Assembly (NCBI GenBank): GCA_035379945.1
Contig: DAOSWG010000007.1
Location: 1 to 64,000, forward strand
Origin: JAAYZB01 sp035379945
GTDB taxonomy: Bacteria > Bacillota_I > Bacilli_A > Izemoplasmatales > Hujiaoplasmataceae
Direction of reading: 5' to 3'
DNA length: 64,000 nt
The position numbers and the translations under genes are program-made. Below are positions 49,876 to 59,039 of the stretch, piece after piece. The notes under the pieces were generated by a model, which saw nothing but the letters and a program-made list of their open reading frames with translations, searched no databases and was not told the origin of the DNA. Numbering within the stretch: the stretch's first letter is position 1; each line of letters begins with the position of its first letter.

Positions 49876-50000
49876 CTTTTGCAAACTCCTTTTTCGGACA
49901 TTAGTTTCTGTTTTGACTGTTTTTTGTCCGGTTAGTTTTTATTTTAATGCCCAAAGTGTTTAAAATCAAGGCAAAGGATAAAGAATTCTCGCGCTTTTGT

Positions 50001-50029
50001 TTGCAAAATCTTCTTCTATTATGTATAAT
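50001..50029 (+). promoter_or_regulatory. Promoter of the RNase J gene
   Basis: TTGCAA, 17 bases, TATAAT on the plus strand. It lies inside the upstream open extension of the RNase J frame, which helps fix the real start at 50073. Confidence 0.75.
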
Positions 50030-50072
50030 ATTTCAGAAAGCAACAGTAATATTGAAAGGAAAAAGGTTCAAA

Positions 50073-51755
50073 ATGCCAAACCAATTCTTCAGTAACAACG
50101 AGGTCGGTGTTTTTGCCCTCGGCGGATTGGGTGAAGTGGGCAAGAACATGTACTGCGTGGAATACCGCGACGAACTTGTCATCGTGGACTCTGGGCTTTT
50201 ATTTCCCGACGAATTCCTGATGGGCATCGATTACGTGATTCCTGAGTACACTTATCTGATCGAGAACCAAAAAAAGATCAAGGCTCTCTTCATCAGTCAC
50301 GGGCACGAAGACCATATCGGCGCCATCCCTTTTCTTTTGAAAATGGTCAGGATACCGGCTGTATACGCAGCCGGATTGTCGATCGGCCTCATCAAGGCCA
50401 AAATGGAAGAACACCCGGGCCTCACCATCAATCTCCAGGAATACCATGAATCCGACATCATCCGATTCAACAATCTCTCAGTCAGTTTCTTCCGGACCAA
50501 TCATTCGATTCCGGATTCTTTCGGCATCCGCGTGAACACTCCGGAAGGCGCCATAGTCCATACAGGGGACTTTAAGTTTGATTTTTCGCCGATAAGTGCC
50601 GACGCCAATTACCAAAAAATGGCCAAAATAGGCGAAGACGGAGTTTTATGCCTGTTAAGTGACTCCACCAATGCCGAGCTTGAGGACTTTTCCAAATCCG
50701 AACGTGTCGTCGCCGAAAACATCAAGGAACTGTTCGCCTCGATCAAAGGTCGGGTCATCATCGCTACTTTCGCATCCAATGTTCACAGGATCCAGCAAAT
50801 CGTCGAGGCTTCTTCCCTGACAAACAGACGGATCGCCGTCTTCGGACGCTCAATGGAAAAAAACATCGAGGTCGGACTGCGACTCGGATACATCCGTGCT
50901 CCGCACGGAACCTTCCTCTTCAGCCGCAACATGTCCGGACTCAGGGAAAAGAACATCACGATCCTTTGTACCGGCAGCCAGGGAGAACCGATGGCTGCCT
51001 TGACCAGGATCGCCTCCGGAACGCACAAACAGATTTCCATCATTCCCGGGGACACCGTTATTTTATCTTCTTCCGCCATTCCCGGCAATCAGGAAAGCAT
51101 CAACCAAATCATCAACCTTCTATACAAAAACGGAGCTTCGGTGATCACCCAGTCGCCGTTTGCCGACGTCCATGCCTCCGGGCATGGCGGCCAAAACGAA
51201 TTAAAACTGATGTTAAAACTCATGAAGCCGAAATTCTTCATGCCGATCCACGGCGAATACCGGATGCTAAAAACTCACGCCCATCTTGCAGTCGAAGCCG
51301 GAGTCAAGCCGGAAAATACCTTTGTCATGGATAACGGAGACATTCTAGCCCTTTCCAAAACGGGAGCGAGAATCGCCACCGGCAAAATTCCGACATCCGA
51401 CGTGTATGTGGACGGAATGGCAATCGGCGAAGTCGGCAGCCAGATCATCAAGGATCGCCGAGAATTGTCCGATGACGGGCTTTTGTCGGTTATCGTGACA
51501 ATTGATAGCAAATCCAACGAAATCATCTGCAAGCCCTCAATTGTGACCAAAGGATTCATTTTCATGAAGGACAACCAACAGATGCTTCGCGAACTCCAGG
51601 AAATCTCGGCTAAAACGGTTTCCAATACCCTTAAGGCCGAAACGAAAGCGAATGTCGCATCGATCAAGTCCGATCTACAAAAAGCGATCATGAATTATGT
51701 CCAGTTGAAAACCGGACGGGAACCGATGACGCTTCCGGTTGTAATGCTTTTATAA
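50073..51755 (+). CDS. rnjA: Ribonuclease J
   Basis: A metallo-beta-lactamase/beta-CASP RNase with endo- and 5'-3' exonuclease action in mRNA decay and rRNA maturation. The 560-residue product has GGLGEVGKNMYCVEY, the metal site SHGHEDHIGAIPFL, HTGDFKFDFSP, LSDSTNAE, the beta-CASP FGRSMEKNIEVGLRLGYI and HASGHGGQNELKL with PKFFMPIHGEYRML. A C-terminal domain ends the protein. The ATG at 50073 has AAAGGAAAAAGG upstream and lies 44 bases after the promoter -10; the longer frame begins before the promoter. Only one RNase J is seen here, so the symbol rnjA rather than rnjB is a guess. Confidence 0.95.
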   Translation: MPNQFFSNNEVGVFALGGLGEVGKNMYCVEYRDELVIVDSGLLFPDEFLMGIDYVIPEYTYLIENQKKIKALFISHGHEDHIGAIPFLLKMVRIPAVYAAGLSIGLIKAKMEEHPGLTINLQEYHESDIIRFNNLSVSFFRTNHSIPDSFGIRVNTPEGAIVHTGDFKFDFSPISADANYQKMAKIGEDGVLCLLSDSTNAELEDFSKSERVVAENIKELFASIKGRVIIATFASNVHRIQQIVEASSLTNRRIAVFGRSMEKNIEVGLRLGYIRAPHGTFLFSRNMSGLREKNITILCTGSQGEPMAALTRIASGTHKQISIIPGDTVILSSSAIPGNQESINQIINLLYKNGASVITQSPFADVHASGHGGQNELKLMLKLMKPKFFMPIHGEYRMLKTHAHLAVEAGVKPENTFVMDNGDILALSKTGARIATGKIPTSDVYVDGMAIGEVGSQIIKDRRELSDDGLLSVIVTIDSKSNEIICKPSIVTKGFIFMKDNQQMLRELQEISAKTVSNTLKAETKANVASIKSDLQKAIMNYVQLKTGREPMTLPVVMLL

Positions 51756-51759
51756 AAGA

Positions 51760-51795
51760 AAGACCGCTTCCTTATGGAAACGGTCTGTTTTTTTA
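51760..51795. terminator. Terminator between the RNase J and exonuclease genes
   Basis: AGACCGCTTCC-TTAT-GGAAACGGTCT followed by seven T. It serves the RNase J gene, and possibly the convergent exonuclease gene. Confidence 0.8.
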
Positions 51796-52689
51796 TTCGG
51801 CTGGTTTGCCGTTTTCCGGAATGGTAATCTCCCGGTTTCCGTTGACGGTATCCTTAAACCAGTAAAACACGTCCTTGGTCACGCTGGCATCTTCGAAGGC
51901 GTCGTGTGCCTGTTTGTCCAAATCGTGGTCGGAGTAAAGATTGTAGGCGTTGAAGAGTCCGAGATCGTTTTTCAGGTTGAAATAGATCTTGTGAAGTTGT
52001 AACAAGTCGATGAACTGGGCTCTTTGGGTAAATTCCGTTAAGCCGAGACGTTCGTTGGCTTTTTTCAGTTCTATCTTGTCGTTCTTTCCCCAAACGAACA
52101 CCATCGGATGATAGGAAGCCTGGATTTTCATGAAGAGGGAATGGAATTCCCCGTATTCCCGGCCGCTATCGACGTCTTCTTGCCTGATATGCAGAAATTT
52201 GCCAGTCCGTTCGCTGATTTTCGGAAACAACTGCGGTTTGATGAAGAAAGAATGGTTTTCCAACACTTTTCCGTCGCCGTCGCACAGAACCAGTCCGGCC
52301 TGGATAATCTCGGAAACGAAAGTCCGGTAATCCCGGTAAGGGGGCATGGACATCTCGAAATCAACAAAAAGCTTCGGCTTCCCCGAATCGACGATCGTCT
52401 TGATCCCGGAACGGATGATGGAAATGTCGTAAAAGACCGTCGGTTTCTGCTTGTTTGGCAACATCACTTTTTCGATGTTGATAACATTCTGAACTTTGTA
52501 TCCGCGATAATGCCTCGGTGTTTCGGCCACGGTCATGAACACATAAATATTCGGTTTGAAATAAGCCATGAAAACAGTAAATTGACCTTTGGCAAGGTAA
52601 AAAAACCGGATCTTATTATCAATCTTGATGGCTATAATCCTTTTTGTTTCATCGACTCCGTGTAAAAGTCCGTATACGTACTCTGTCAT
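51793..52689 (-). CDS. DEDDh 3'-5' exonuclease with an extra N-terminal domain
   Basis: The product is about 298 residues. Residues from about 105 form a DnaQ-like exonuclease: FVDFEMSMPPY (the first Asp and Glu), VWGKNDKIELKKA, and HDAFEDASVTKDVF (the His and last Asp). The N-terminal 100 residues (GVDETKRIIAIKIDNKIRFF and onward) are a small beta domain I do not recognise. The enzyme may act on RNA or DNA ends. Start at the ATG at 52689. It stands alone between uvrC and the RNase J gene. Confidence 0.82.
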   Translation of the reverse strand: MTEYVYGLLHGVDETKRIIAIKIDNKIRFFYLAKGQFTVFMAYFKPNIYVFMTVAETPRHYRGYKVQNVINIEKVMLPNKQKPTVFYDISIIRSGIKTIVDSGKPKLFVDFEMSMPPYRDYRTFVSEIIQAGLVLCDGDGKVLENHSFFIKPQLFPKISERTGKFLHIRQEDVDSGREYGEFHSLFMKIQASYHPMVFVWGKNDKIELKKANERLGLTEFTQRAQFIDLLQLHKIYFNLKNDLGLFNAYNLYSDHDLDKQAHDAFEDASVTKDVFYWFKDTVNGNREITIPENGKPAE

Positions 52690-52758
52690 CTTTATCCTCA
52701 TCAGTTTAAAACGATCATCAAAATTATTTTACCACAATTTGTCCGTTCCGGACGTTTT

Positions 52759-54531
52759 TTATTGGCTTGACAGATCGGCAAGGGCAATTCTCAGATTTTT
52801 AATCTGGACTTTCGTAAGTCCGATCTCCGAGAGTTCCTGGTCGTCCGACTTGGCAATATTAGCCAATGTCTTGTATTTTTGTAACAACTTTTCCTTGGTC
52901 GCCTTGCCAACGGATGGTATCTTGTCAAGATAAGAGGCATAGACCTGCTTTGACTGTCTGTCACGATGGAATGTCACTGCAAACCTATGGGCCTCTTCTT
53001 GGATTTTGTTCAGCAGAACATAGATCGGTTGGTGTCGGTCGAGTTTTATTTCTTCGCCATTTGGCGATATTAGGAAATCGGTATGGTGCCGGTCGTCTTT
53101 CTTGAGGCCCGCCACCGGGATGTCTAATTCCAGAGAAGCGATGATTTCGCAAGCTGCGTTCACCTGGCCTAGTCCGCCGTCCATGACAATCAAATCGGGA
53201 CGTCTCGATTTTTCGACGAGCATTCTTTGGTAACGTCGATAAACGATTTCCTTCATCGTATTGTAATCATCGGGTCCGACAACGGTTTTGACCTTGTATT
53301 TCCGGTATTCCTTGCGATCTGGCAGTCCGTTCGTAAACACGACCATCGAGGACACCGGATCGCTTCCCATCGTGTTGGAATTGTCGAACGCTTCGATCCT
53401 TACCGGAACCTGAATGCCTAGCATATCCGCCAAGGTTTGAATCGCACCGATCGATTGATCGCTCTTTCTCAGATAGGGACTGAGATTATTTTCTAGATAA
53501 ATACCGGCGTTTTCCTTCGCCATATCCACAAGTTCTTTCTTTTTTCCGCGCTTCGGAACGAAACCGAGGTCATTCAAAATAGGCTCAAGCAGTTCATAAT
53601 CCGGACCTTCTGGCAACAGGATTTCCTTTGGAAGCGGATGCAATTCGTAAAACTGGGCCACATAACTGATGAACGCTTCTTCCGGTTCGCCATAGAATGT
53701 CACCAATTTGTTTTCGGAAAAGATAATCTTCCCCTGGCGCATGAAGAGAATCGATACGGCGAGATAATGGTCGTAAAACCCATAGTTGATGATATCGCGG
53801 TCAGACAGATCGTTGAAAATAACATTCTGCTTTCTCAGCGTCCGTTTGACGGAAGCGATCAGATCGCGATATTCCCCGGCCTTCTCGTATTCCTTGTTCA
53901 AGGAACAGTCTTCCATCTTCTTTTCCAGATCGTCTAGCACCTGGTCGTCGCGGCCGGAAAGAAAAGCGGCGACATCATTTTCCATCTTCTTGTAGACATC
54001 TATGCTGACAGGATATTCGCACGGCCCCAGACATTGACCGAGATGATAGTAAAGACATACCTTTTTCGGCAACGCCTTGCATTTGCGGAAGGGAAACAGC
54101 TTTTCGATTAACGACAGGGTCTCCCGGGCTGACGAAGCATCGGGATAAGGACCGAAAAGCAACCGGTTTTTGGTGTTTGCCTTCCTTGTGATCACCAGTT
54201 TGGGATTCTTTTCCCTGGTGATCTCGATATAGGGGTAGGTTTTGTCATCCATCAGGAGAATGTTGAAGCGGGGGGCATGTTCCTTGATGAGCGAGAGCTC
54301 GAGCAAAAAAGCCTCCAGTTCGGAAGAAGTCACAATATAAGTGAAATCGGCGATGTTGGCGACCAGATTGGTCGTCTTGGCGTCATGGCTGCCGCTGAAA
54401 TAGCTTTTTACCCGATTTTTCAGGCTTTTGGCTTTTCCGACATAGATGATCCTGCCTGCATCGTCTAACATTTGATAACTGCCCGGGGCATCGGGCAGAA
54501 GGGCGAGTTTCGCCTTGATTTTCTCGTTCAA
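52759..54531 (-). CDS. uvrC: Excinuclease ABC subunit C
   Basis: Makes both incisions in nucleotide-excision repair. The 590-residue product has an N-terminal GIY-YIG domain (PGSYQMLDDAGRIIYVGKAK), a UVR coiled coil (NKEYEKAGEYRDLI), an RNase H-like domain with EAFDNSNTMGSDPVSSMVVF, and a C-terminal helix-hairpin-helix (IPSVGKATKEKLLQKYK). I place the start at a TTG at 54531 (MNEKIKAKLALLPD), six bases after GGGGTG, which aligns with the B. subtilis N-terminus. uvrA and uvrB are not in the window. Confidence 0.96.
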   Translation of the reverse strand: MNEKIKAKLALLPDAPGSYQMLDDAGRIIYVGKAKSLKNRVKSYFSGSHDAKTTNLVANIADFTYIVTSSELEAFLLELSLIKEHAPRFNILLMDDKTYPYIEITREKNPKLVITRKANTKNRLLFGPYPDASSARETLSLIEKLFPFRKCKALPKKVCLYYHLGQCLGPCEYPVSIDVYKKMENDVAAFLSGRDDQVLDDLEKKMEDCSLNKEYEKAGEYRDLIASVKRTLRKQNVIFNDLSDRDIINYGFYDHYLAVSILFMRQGKIIFSENKLVTFYGEPEEAFISYVAQFYELHPLPKEILLPEGPDYELLEPILNDLGFVPKRGKKKELVDMAKENAGIYLENNLSPYLRKSDQSIGAIQTLADMLGIQVPVRIEAFDNSNTMGSDPVSSMVVFTNGLPDRKEYRKYKVKTVVGPDDYNTMKEIVYRRYQRMLVEKSRRPDLIVMDGGLGQVNAACEIIASLELDIPVAGLKKDDRHHTDFLISPNGEEIKLDRHQPIYVLLNKIQEEAHRFAVTFHRDRQSKQVYASYLDKIPSVGKATKEKLLQKYKTLANIAKSDDQELSEIGLTKVQIKNLRIALADLSSQ

Positions 54532-54552
54532 TTTCCACACCCCAAACAATAT

Positions 54553-54581
54553 GGAAAACCCGGACGGTTTCCGCCCGGGTA
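54553..54581 (-). terminator. Terminator after rbfA
   Basis: ACCCGG(GCGGAAACCG)TCCGGGTTTT on the minus strand. It ends the rimP-to-rbfA run just upstream of uvrC. Confidence 0.6.
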
Positions 54582-54585
54582 TACC

Positions 54586-54915
54586 TCATTTCATCCTGCG
54601 GATGATTTCGTCGACTTTGCGGCCTTCTAAGTCGCTTTGGTCGTATTTGAAAATCAGTTCCGGCACTTTGCGCATTTTGACCTGCATGGCGATTTGACCT
54701 CTGATGAAGCCTTTAGCCCTTTCCAAGGCTGCCTGCGTTTTTTCCCGGCGTTCATTGTCGCCGTAGATTGTGTAATAAACATACATGTATGACAGATCGT
54801 TCGTCACCCTGGCTCCGGTCACGGTGATGAAGCCTAAGTCGTCTTTCACTTCATTTTTGATGATGTCGGCGCAAACCCGTTGGACCAACGTGTCAAGTCT
54901 GTCGGTCTTTGCCAT
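54586..54915 (-). CDS. rbfA: Ribosome-binding factor A
   Basis: The 109-residue KH-like factor assists 30S maturation near the 5' end of 16S rRNA. It shows RLDTLVQRVCADIIKNEV, LGFITVTGARVTNDLSYMYV and IAMQVKMRKVPELIFKYDQS, all typical. It starts one base after infB ends and closes the operon. Confidence 0.95.
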   Translation of the reverse strand: MAKTDRLDTLVQRVCADIIKNEVKDDLGFITVTGARVTNDLSYMYVYYTIYGDNERREKTQAALERAKGFIRGQIAMQVKMRKVPELIFKYDQSDLEGRKVDEIIRRMK

Positions 54916-54916
54916 T

Positions 54917-56809
54917 TCAAGCTACCTCTTTCAAAACGGATGCTTCGATAGTGTCTCCGACTTTGACATCGTTGTAGTTTTCGATCATAATACCGCAGTC
55001 GTAGCCTTGTTTGACTTCCTTGGCATCGTCCTTGAAACGCTTTAAGGATGCGATCGGACCTTCGAATATGACTTTACCGTCCCGGAAAAGTTTTACCTGG
55101 CTGTCGCGGCGAATCACACCTGATGTAACCATGCAACCGGCGATGGTGCCGATTTTGGAGATAGAGAAGGTTTCCCTGACTTCGGCTTCGCCGATGACGA
55201 GTCTTTCCATCTTCGGTTCCAACAAACCTTTCATGGCCGCTTCGATATCGTTCATCGCTTCGTAGATCACGCGGTAATCGCGGATTTCGACGCCTTTTTG
55301 CCCTGCGGTATCGCGGACATTGGCGGGAGCCTGGACGTTGAAGCCGATGATGAAGGCGTCGCTGGCTTCAGCTAGCGACACATCGGTGTCGGTGATGGCG
55401 CCGACGCCGGTACGGACGATATCGACCGTCGTGCCTTCGATATTCAGTTTCTCGATCGAACCCTTGAATGCTTCGATCGATCCCTGAGTATCGGCCTTTA
55501 TTACGAGTCTCAGTTCCTTGGTGACTCCTTCGGCCTTATTGAAGAATTCCTCCAGGGATATCGTTTTTTTCGTATTGTGTTCTTCCTTAAACTGACGCTC
55601 TTCACGCTTTTGAGCGATATCTCTCGTCATTTTCTCATCATCGAAAACCATGAAGGCATCACCGGCTTGCGGAACGTCGTTCAGTCCGTTGATCTCGACG
55701 GCTGCCCCCGGTTTGGCTTTTCTGATCGTGTGTCCCAAATCATCGTTCATCGCCCGGATTTTTCCGTATGTCGTACCGACAGCGAATGAATCGCCGATCT
55801 TCAGGGTGCCGTTCGATACCAAAATGGTGGCCACCGGTCCCCGGCCTTTGTCGAGTTTTGCTTCGATGACGGTTCCGACGGCATTGCGTTTCGGATTGGC
55901 TTTCAGTTCAAGCATTTCGGATACGAGCTGGATTGTGTCGAGAAGTTCGTCCACTCCCGTATTTTTGAGGGCGGATATATAACAGAAAGGCGTTTCGCCG
56001 CCCCAGTCGTCAGATAACAGACCGTAATCGGCCAACTCCTGTTTCACGCGGTCCTGGTTGGCGCCCGGTTTGTCCATTTTGTTCACGGCGACAATGATCG
56101 CGCATTTGGATGCCCTGGCATGGTCGATCGCTTCTTTTGTCTGCGGCATGACGCCGTCATCGGCCGCCACGACCAATACGACGATGTCGGTGATCCTGGC
56201 GCCGCGGGCGCGCATTTCCGTGAATGCGGCATGTCCCGGCGTATCGATAAAGGTGATTTCCTTGCCATTACGCGTAACCTGGTAGGCACCGATATGCTGG
56301 GTGATGCCTCCGGCTTCGCTTTGGACGACGCGCGAATGCCTGATGGTGTCTAACAATGTAGTTTTGCCATGGTCGACATGACCCATGATAGTCACTACCG
56401 GCGGTCTTTCGACCAGATCCTTCGGATCGTCTTCGATCGCAAGTTCGTCGAAACGTGTCATGTCGGTCAGGACTTCGTCCTGGATTTCAAAGCCGTATTC
56501 CATGGCCAAAAGTTCGGCGGTCTCGCGATCCACCGATTGGGTCTGGGAAGCCATGATCCGCATGAACATCAGTTTCTTGATGACATCGGCAACGGATTTA
56601 TGCAGCTGTTCGGAAAGCTCCAAAACGGTCATCCCGTTCTTGAAATGGACGATCTTTTCGAGAATTTCCGGCTGTTTCTCCAATTTTGGCTTTTGATAGT
56701 TCTGCGTCTGGCGGTTATTTTGCGTCTGACGATTAGCCGGCCTCTGGTTGGACTTGCCTCCCTTGAAGTCGGATTTTTTCTTGGGCATGGGTTTTTTGGC
56801 GCTTGCCAT
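54917..56809 (-). CDS. infB: Translation initiation factor IF-2
   Basis: The 630-residue GTPase places fMet-tRNA on the 30S subunit. The G domain has VTIMGHVDHGKTTLLDTIR, DTPGHAAFTEMRARGA, VAVNKMDKPGAN and the SALKN (G5) segment; domains II to IV follow, ending with SVLKEVA. The N-terminal extension is short and rich in Lys, Asn and Gln, as in small-genome Gram-positives. Confidence 0.98.
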   Translation of the reverse strand: MASAKKPMPKKKSDFKGGKSNQRPANRQTQNNRQTQNYQKPKLEKQPEILEKIVHFKNGMTVLELSEQLHKSVADVIKKLMFMRIMASQTQSVDRETAELLAMEYGFEIQDEVLTDMTRFDELAIEDDPKDLVERPPVVTIMGHVDHGKTTLLDTIRHSRVVQSEAGGITQHIGAYQVTRNGKEITFIDTPGHAAFTEMRARGARITDIVVLVVAADDGVMPQTKEAIDHARASKCAIIVAVNKMDKPGANQDRVKQELADYGLLSDDWGGETPFCYISALKNTGVDELLDTIQLVSEMLELKANPKRNAVGTVIEAKLDKGRGPVATILVSNGTLKIGDSFAVGTTYGKIRAMNDDLGHTIRKAKPGAAVEINGLNDVPQAGDAFMVFDDEKMTRDIAQKREERQFKEEHNTKKTISLEEFFNKAEGVTKELRLVIKADTQGSIEAFKGSIEKLNIEGTTVDIVRTGVGAITDTDVSLAEASDAFIIGFNVQAPANVRDTAGQKGVEIRDYRVIYEAMNDIEAAMKGLLEPKMERLVIGEAEVRETFSISKIGTIAGCMVTSGVIRRDSQVKLFRDGKVIFEGPIASLKRFKDDAKEVKQGYDCGIMIENYNDVKVGDTIEASVLKEVA

Positions 56810-56827
56810 AATACCACCTCTTTCTTG

Positions 56828-57136
56828 TTATTCGGACTCCTGTTTTTCCAAAAGGAGTCTGGCGAAATTACTATCCGACACCGACAGGACCTTGCGGCCC
56901 TCCTTGCCGATGGCATGGGACAGTTCTTCCGCAGTATAGTTGCTTATCAAAGGCACGGCATGGCTTTTCGTTTTGTCAATGAATCGCTTCTTTGTCGCAC
57001 CTCCGGCATCGCTTGCCAAAAGCACGAGAAAGGAAGAACCTCTCTTCAACTGGTCCAAAACGGCTTCCTCGCCGGATGACACCTTTTTTGCCCGGTATGC
57101 CAAACCGAGTGTTTTCAGGACTTGTTCCTTACTCAT
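56828..57136 (-). CDS. L7Ae-family RNA-binding protein YlxQ
   Basis: The 102-residue product has the L7Ae/L30e fold signatures LGLAYRAKKVSSGEEAVLDQ and LLASDAGGATKKRFIDK. YlxQ proteins bind kink-turn-like RNA, but their exact target is uncertain. It overlaps the ylxR-like gene by 8 bases in the nusA-infB operon, the usual position. Confidence 0.92.
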   Translation of the reverse strand: MSKEQVLKTLGLAYRAKKVSSGEEAVLDQLKRGSSFLVLLASDAGGATKKRFIDKTKSHAVPLISNYTAEELSHAIGKEGRKVLSVSDSNFARLLLEKQESE

Positions 57137-57401
57137 TCGAAGTCAACCTGCCAAGAAGCAGGTCATAAAGATCATCAGGAATCTCACATTCCAGATGCTT
57201 GGCCAGCACTTTTGATTTCCGGGCCTTTTCGATCACGGCTTTATTTCTGGAAACATAAGCTCCTCTGCCGTTGGCTTTGCCGGTGGGATCATAGATCACT
57301 TGTCCCTCCGGCGTCCTGACGACGCGAAACAGATTTTTCTTTTCACATCTTTCGCCGGTGACCACGCAGCGGCGCAGCGGAATTTTTTTAATAGTTGCCA
57401 T
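57129..57401 (-). CDS. YlxR family RNA-binding protein
   Basis: The 90-residue product has PLRRCVVTGERCEKKNLFRV and the conserved DPTGKANGRGAYVSRN, both family hallmarks. Published work on homologues links YlxR to RNase P or to transcription regulation. It lies between nusA and ylxQ. Confidence 0.93.
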   Translation of the reverse strand: MATIKKIPLRRCVVTGERCEKKNLFRVVRTPEGQVIYDPTGKANGRGAYVSRNKAVIEKARKSKVLAKHLECEIPDDLYDLLLGRLTSNE

Positions 57402-57420
57402 CGGAACATCTTCCTTCCGG

Positions 57421-58485
57421 TCAGTATTTTATTCCTTGGATCATGGCGTCGGTTTCGGATTTGATATCAATCTTCCAACCGCTCGACTGGACGGCAAGTC
57501 TGGCGTTTTGGCCTTTCTTACCAATAGCGAGCGACAATTGATCGTCCGGAACGATGATGACGGCGCTCTTTTCCCGCTGATCGACGATGACCGAGGTCGT
57601 CTTGGCGGGTTGAATGGCGTTAGATACGAGTTCCGCCGGATCTTCTGAGTATTTGTAGACATCGATCTTTTCTCCGTCAAGGGCGTCGATGACTTCGTGG
57701 ATACGGGCTCCGTTGCGTCCTAGGCACGCTCCCACCGGGTCGACGCGCAAGTTGTTGGAAGCGACGCAGACTTTGCAACGGTCTCCGGGATCGCGGGCGA
57801 GACCCATGATCTCGATGACACCTTCCTGGAGTTCCGGAATCGACTGTTCCATCAAACGTTTGACCAGGTTTCTGTCAGTACGTGAGACGTAGACTTTCGG
57901 GCCTTTGGTCGTCTGTTCGACTTTGGTGATATAGACACGGATCTGATTACCGACGAATATTTCTGTTCCGACAAGATCACGGGCGGGGATCGATGTCTCC
58001 GTATCGAATCCGAGATACAGAGTGACGAATTCGTCGTTGACGGCGACGATTTCGGCAATCACCATTTCGCCGGTCTTATCGGTGAATATCTCGAAGTTGC
58101 GTTCCCTTTCAAGCTGTTTGAGTCCCTGGGTAAGAATCTGTTTGGCGCTGGATACGGCGATACGACCGAAATCTTTCGGGGTTACTTTAACTTCGATTAT
58201 ATCTCCGGCTTTGGCGTTCTTTTTCAGTTGTTGGGCTTCCATAACGGTGATCTGGGTGCCTTTCTCGGCTTCTGGATCGACTTCCTCGACAACGAGATAA
58301 GTAGCGACGATGATGATTTCTGCCTTTTCCTCGTTGAATACGACCTTGGCGTTCTGTTGTCCGTTATAGTCTTTTTTGTAAGCGTTCAGGAGTCCTTTTC
58401 CAAAGATATCCAGAATCTTTTCTTTGGGAATATCGCGCTCTTCGGCGACTTGTTCCAATGCTTTGAAAAACTCTTTGCTGACCAT
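57421..58485 (-). CDS. nusA: Transcription termination/antitermination factor NusA
   Basis: The 354-residue RNA polymerase-binding factor has an N-terminal RNAP-binding domain (FFKALEQVAEERDIPKEKIL), then S1 (about 135-200), KH1 with PVGACLGRNGARIHEVIDAL, and KH2 with LAIGKKGQNARLAVQSSG. It ends after KH2 and lacks the acidic C-terminal repeats of proteobacteria. It begins 12 bases after rimP. A leader terminator upstream of rimP may be its autoregulatory target. Confidence 0.97.
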   Translation of the reverse strand: MVSKEFFKALEQVAEERDIPKEKILDIFGKGLLNAYKKDYNGQQNAKVVFNEEKAEIIIVATYLVVEEVDPEAEKGTQITVMEAQQLKKNAKAGDIIEVKVTPKDFGRIAVSSAKQILTQGLKQLERERNFEIFTDKTGEMVIAEIVAVNDEFVTLYLGFDTETSIPARDLVGTEIFVGNQIRVYITKVEQTTKGPKVYVSRTDRNLVKRLMEQSIPELQEGVIEIMGLARDPGDRCKVCVASNNLRVDPVGACLGRNGARIHEVIDALDGEKIDVYKYSEDPAELVSNAIQPAKTTSVIVDQREKSAVIIVPDDQLSLAIGKKGQNARLAVQSSGWKIDIKSETDAMIQGIKY

Positions 58486-58497
58486 AATATTCTTCTC

Positions 58498-58935
58498 CTA
58501 GAATTTGATTGCCAGTCTGATCGTCCTGACATCCAGACGGCCAAATGACATTTGTTTGTTTTTTTCTCCACGAATCGTGATGACGTCTCCGTCATAAGCG
58601 ATCAGTTCTCCGTCGGCTTTTTGTTCGTATGTTTCGATATGGATGTATTTGCCGATTGCTTTTTCGATTTCATCGTCGTTACGGAGTTCACGTTCCGCTC
58701 CCGGAGACGATACTTCCAGGCTGTAGGCATCCTGAATCGGATCGATCCCGTCCAGAAAATCCGACAACCGGTGAGACACATTGACACAATCGTCGATCGA
58801 GATGCCTTCCGGTTTGTCGATCATGATTGTCAGGACGTTTTGTTTCTTTTCCTTGTGGTATATCAAGTCGTACAGTTCGTAACCGTATTTCTCAATTTCC
58901 TGCCCCACTTGCTTCTTCAACAAAGCGAGATCCAT
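58498..58935 (-). CDS. rimP: Ribosome maturation factor RimP
   Basis: The product is 145 residues with two domains: an N-terminal alpha/beta domain (YELYDLIYHKEKKQNVLTIM, SIDDCVNVSHRLSDFLDG, SLEVSSPGAERELRNDDE) and a C-terminal Sm-like barrel. It is needed for 30S assembly. The start is the ATG at 58935 with GGAGG seven bases upstream; two earlier in-frame ATGs lie at or before that site. First gene of rimP-nusA-ylxR-ylxQ-infB-rbfA. Confidence 0.95.
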   Translation of the reverse strand: MDLALLKKQVGQEIEKYGYELYDLIYHKEKKQNVLTIMIDKPEGISIDDCVNVSHRLSDFLDGIDPIQDAYSLEVSSPGAERELRNDDEIEKAIGKYIHIETYEQKADGELIAYDGDVITIRGEKNKQMSFGRLDVRTIRLAIKF

Positions 58936-58956
58936 ATTCATGCCTCCGTTTTTATT

Positions 58957-58986
58957 AAAAATGAGAGGGTCCGACCCTCCCATTTC
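58957..58986 (-). terminator. Leader terminator upstream of rimP-nusA
   Basis: On the minus strand AATGGGAGGGTC and GGACCCTCTCATT form a stem followed by TTTAATAAAA. It lies between the promoter at 59004-59032 and rimP, so it could attenuate the operon as well as end the upstream transcript. Confidence 0.7.
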
Positions 58987-59003
58987 TACCTTATGCCTAA
59001 AAC

Positions 59004-59032
59004 ATTATATCACAAGATGATACGGCAGGCAA
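59004..59032 (-). promoter_or_regulatory. Promoter of the rimP-nusA operon
   Basis: TTGCCT, 17 bases, TATAAT on the minus strand, with a TG-extended -10 (TGATATAAT). Confidence 0.65.
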
Positions 59033-59039
59033 GCGAAAA

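Noticed and set aside
49947..50072. N-terminal extension of RNase J
   Set aside because: It includes the promoter (50001-50029), so it cannot be in the message.
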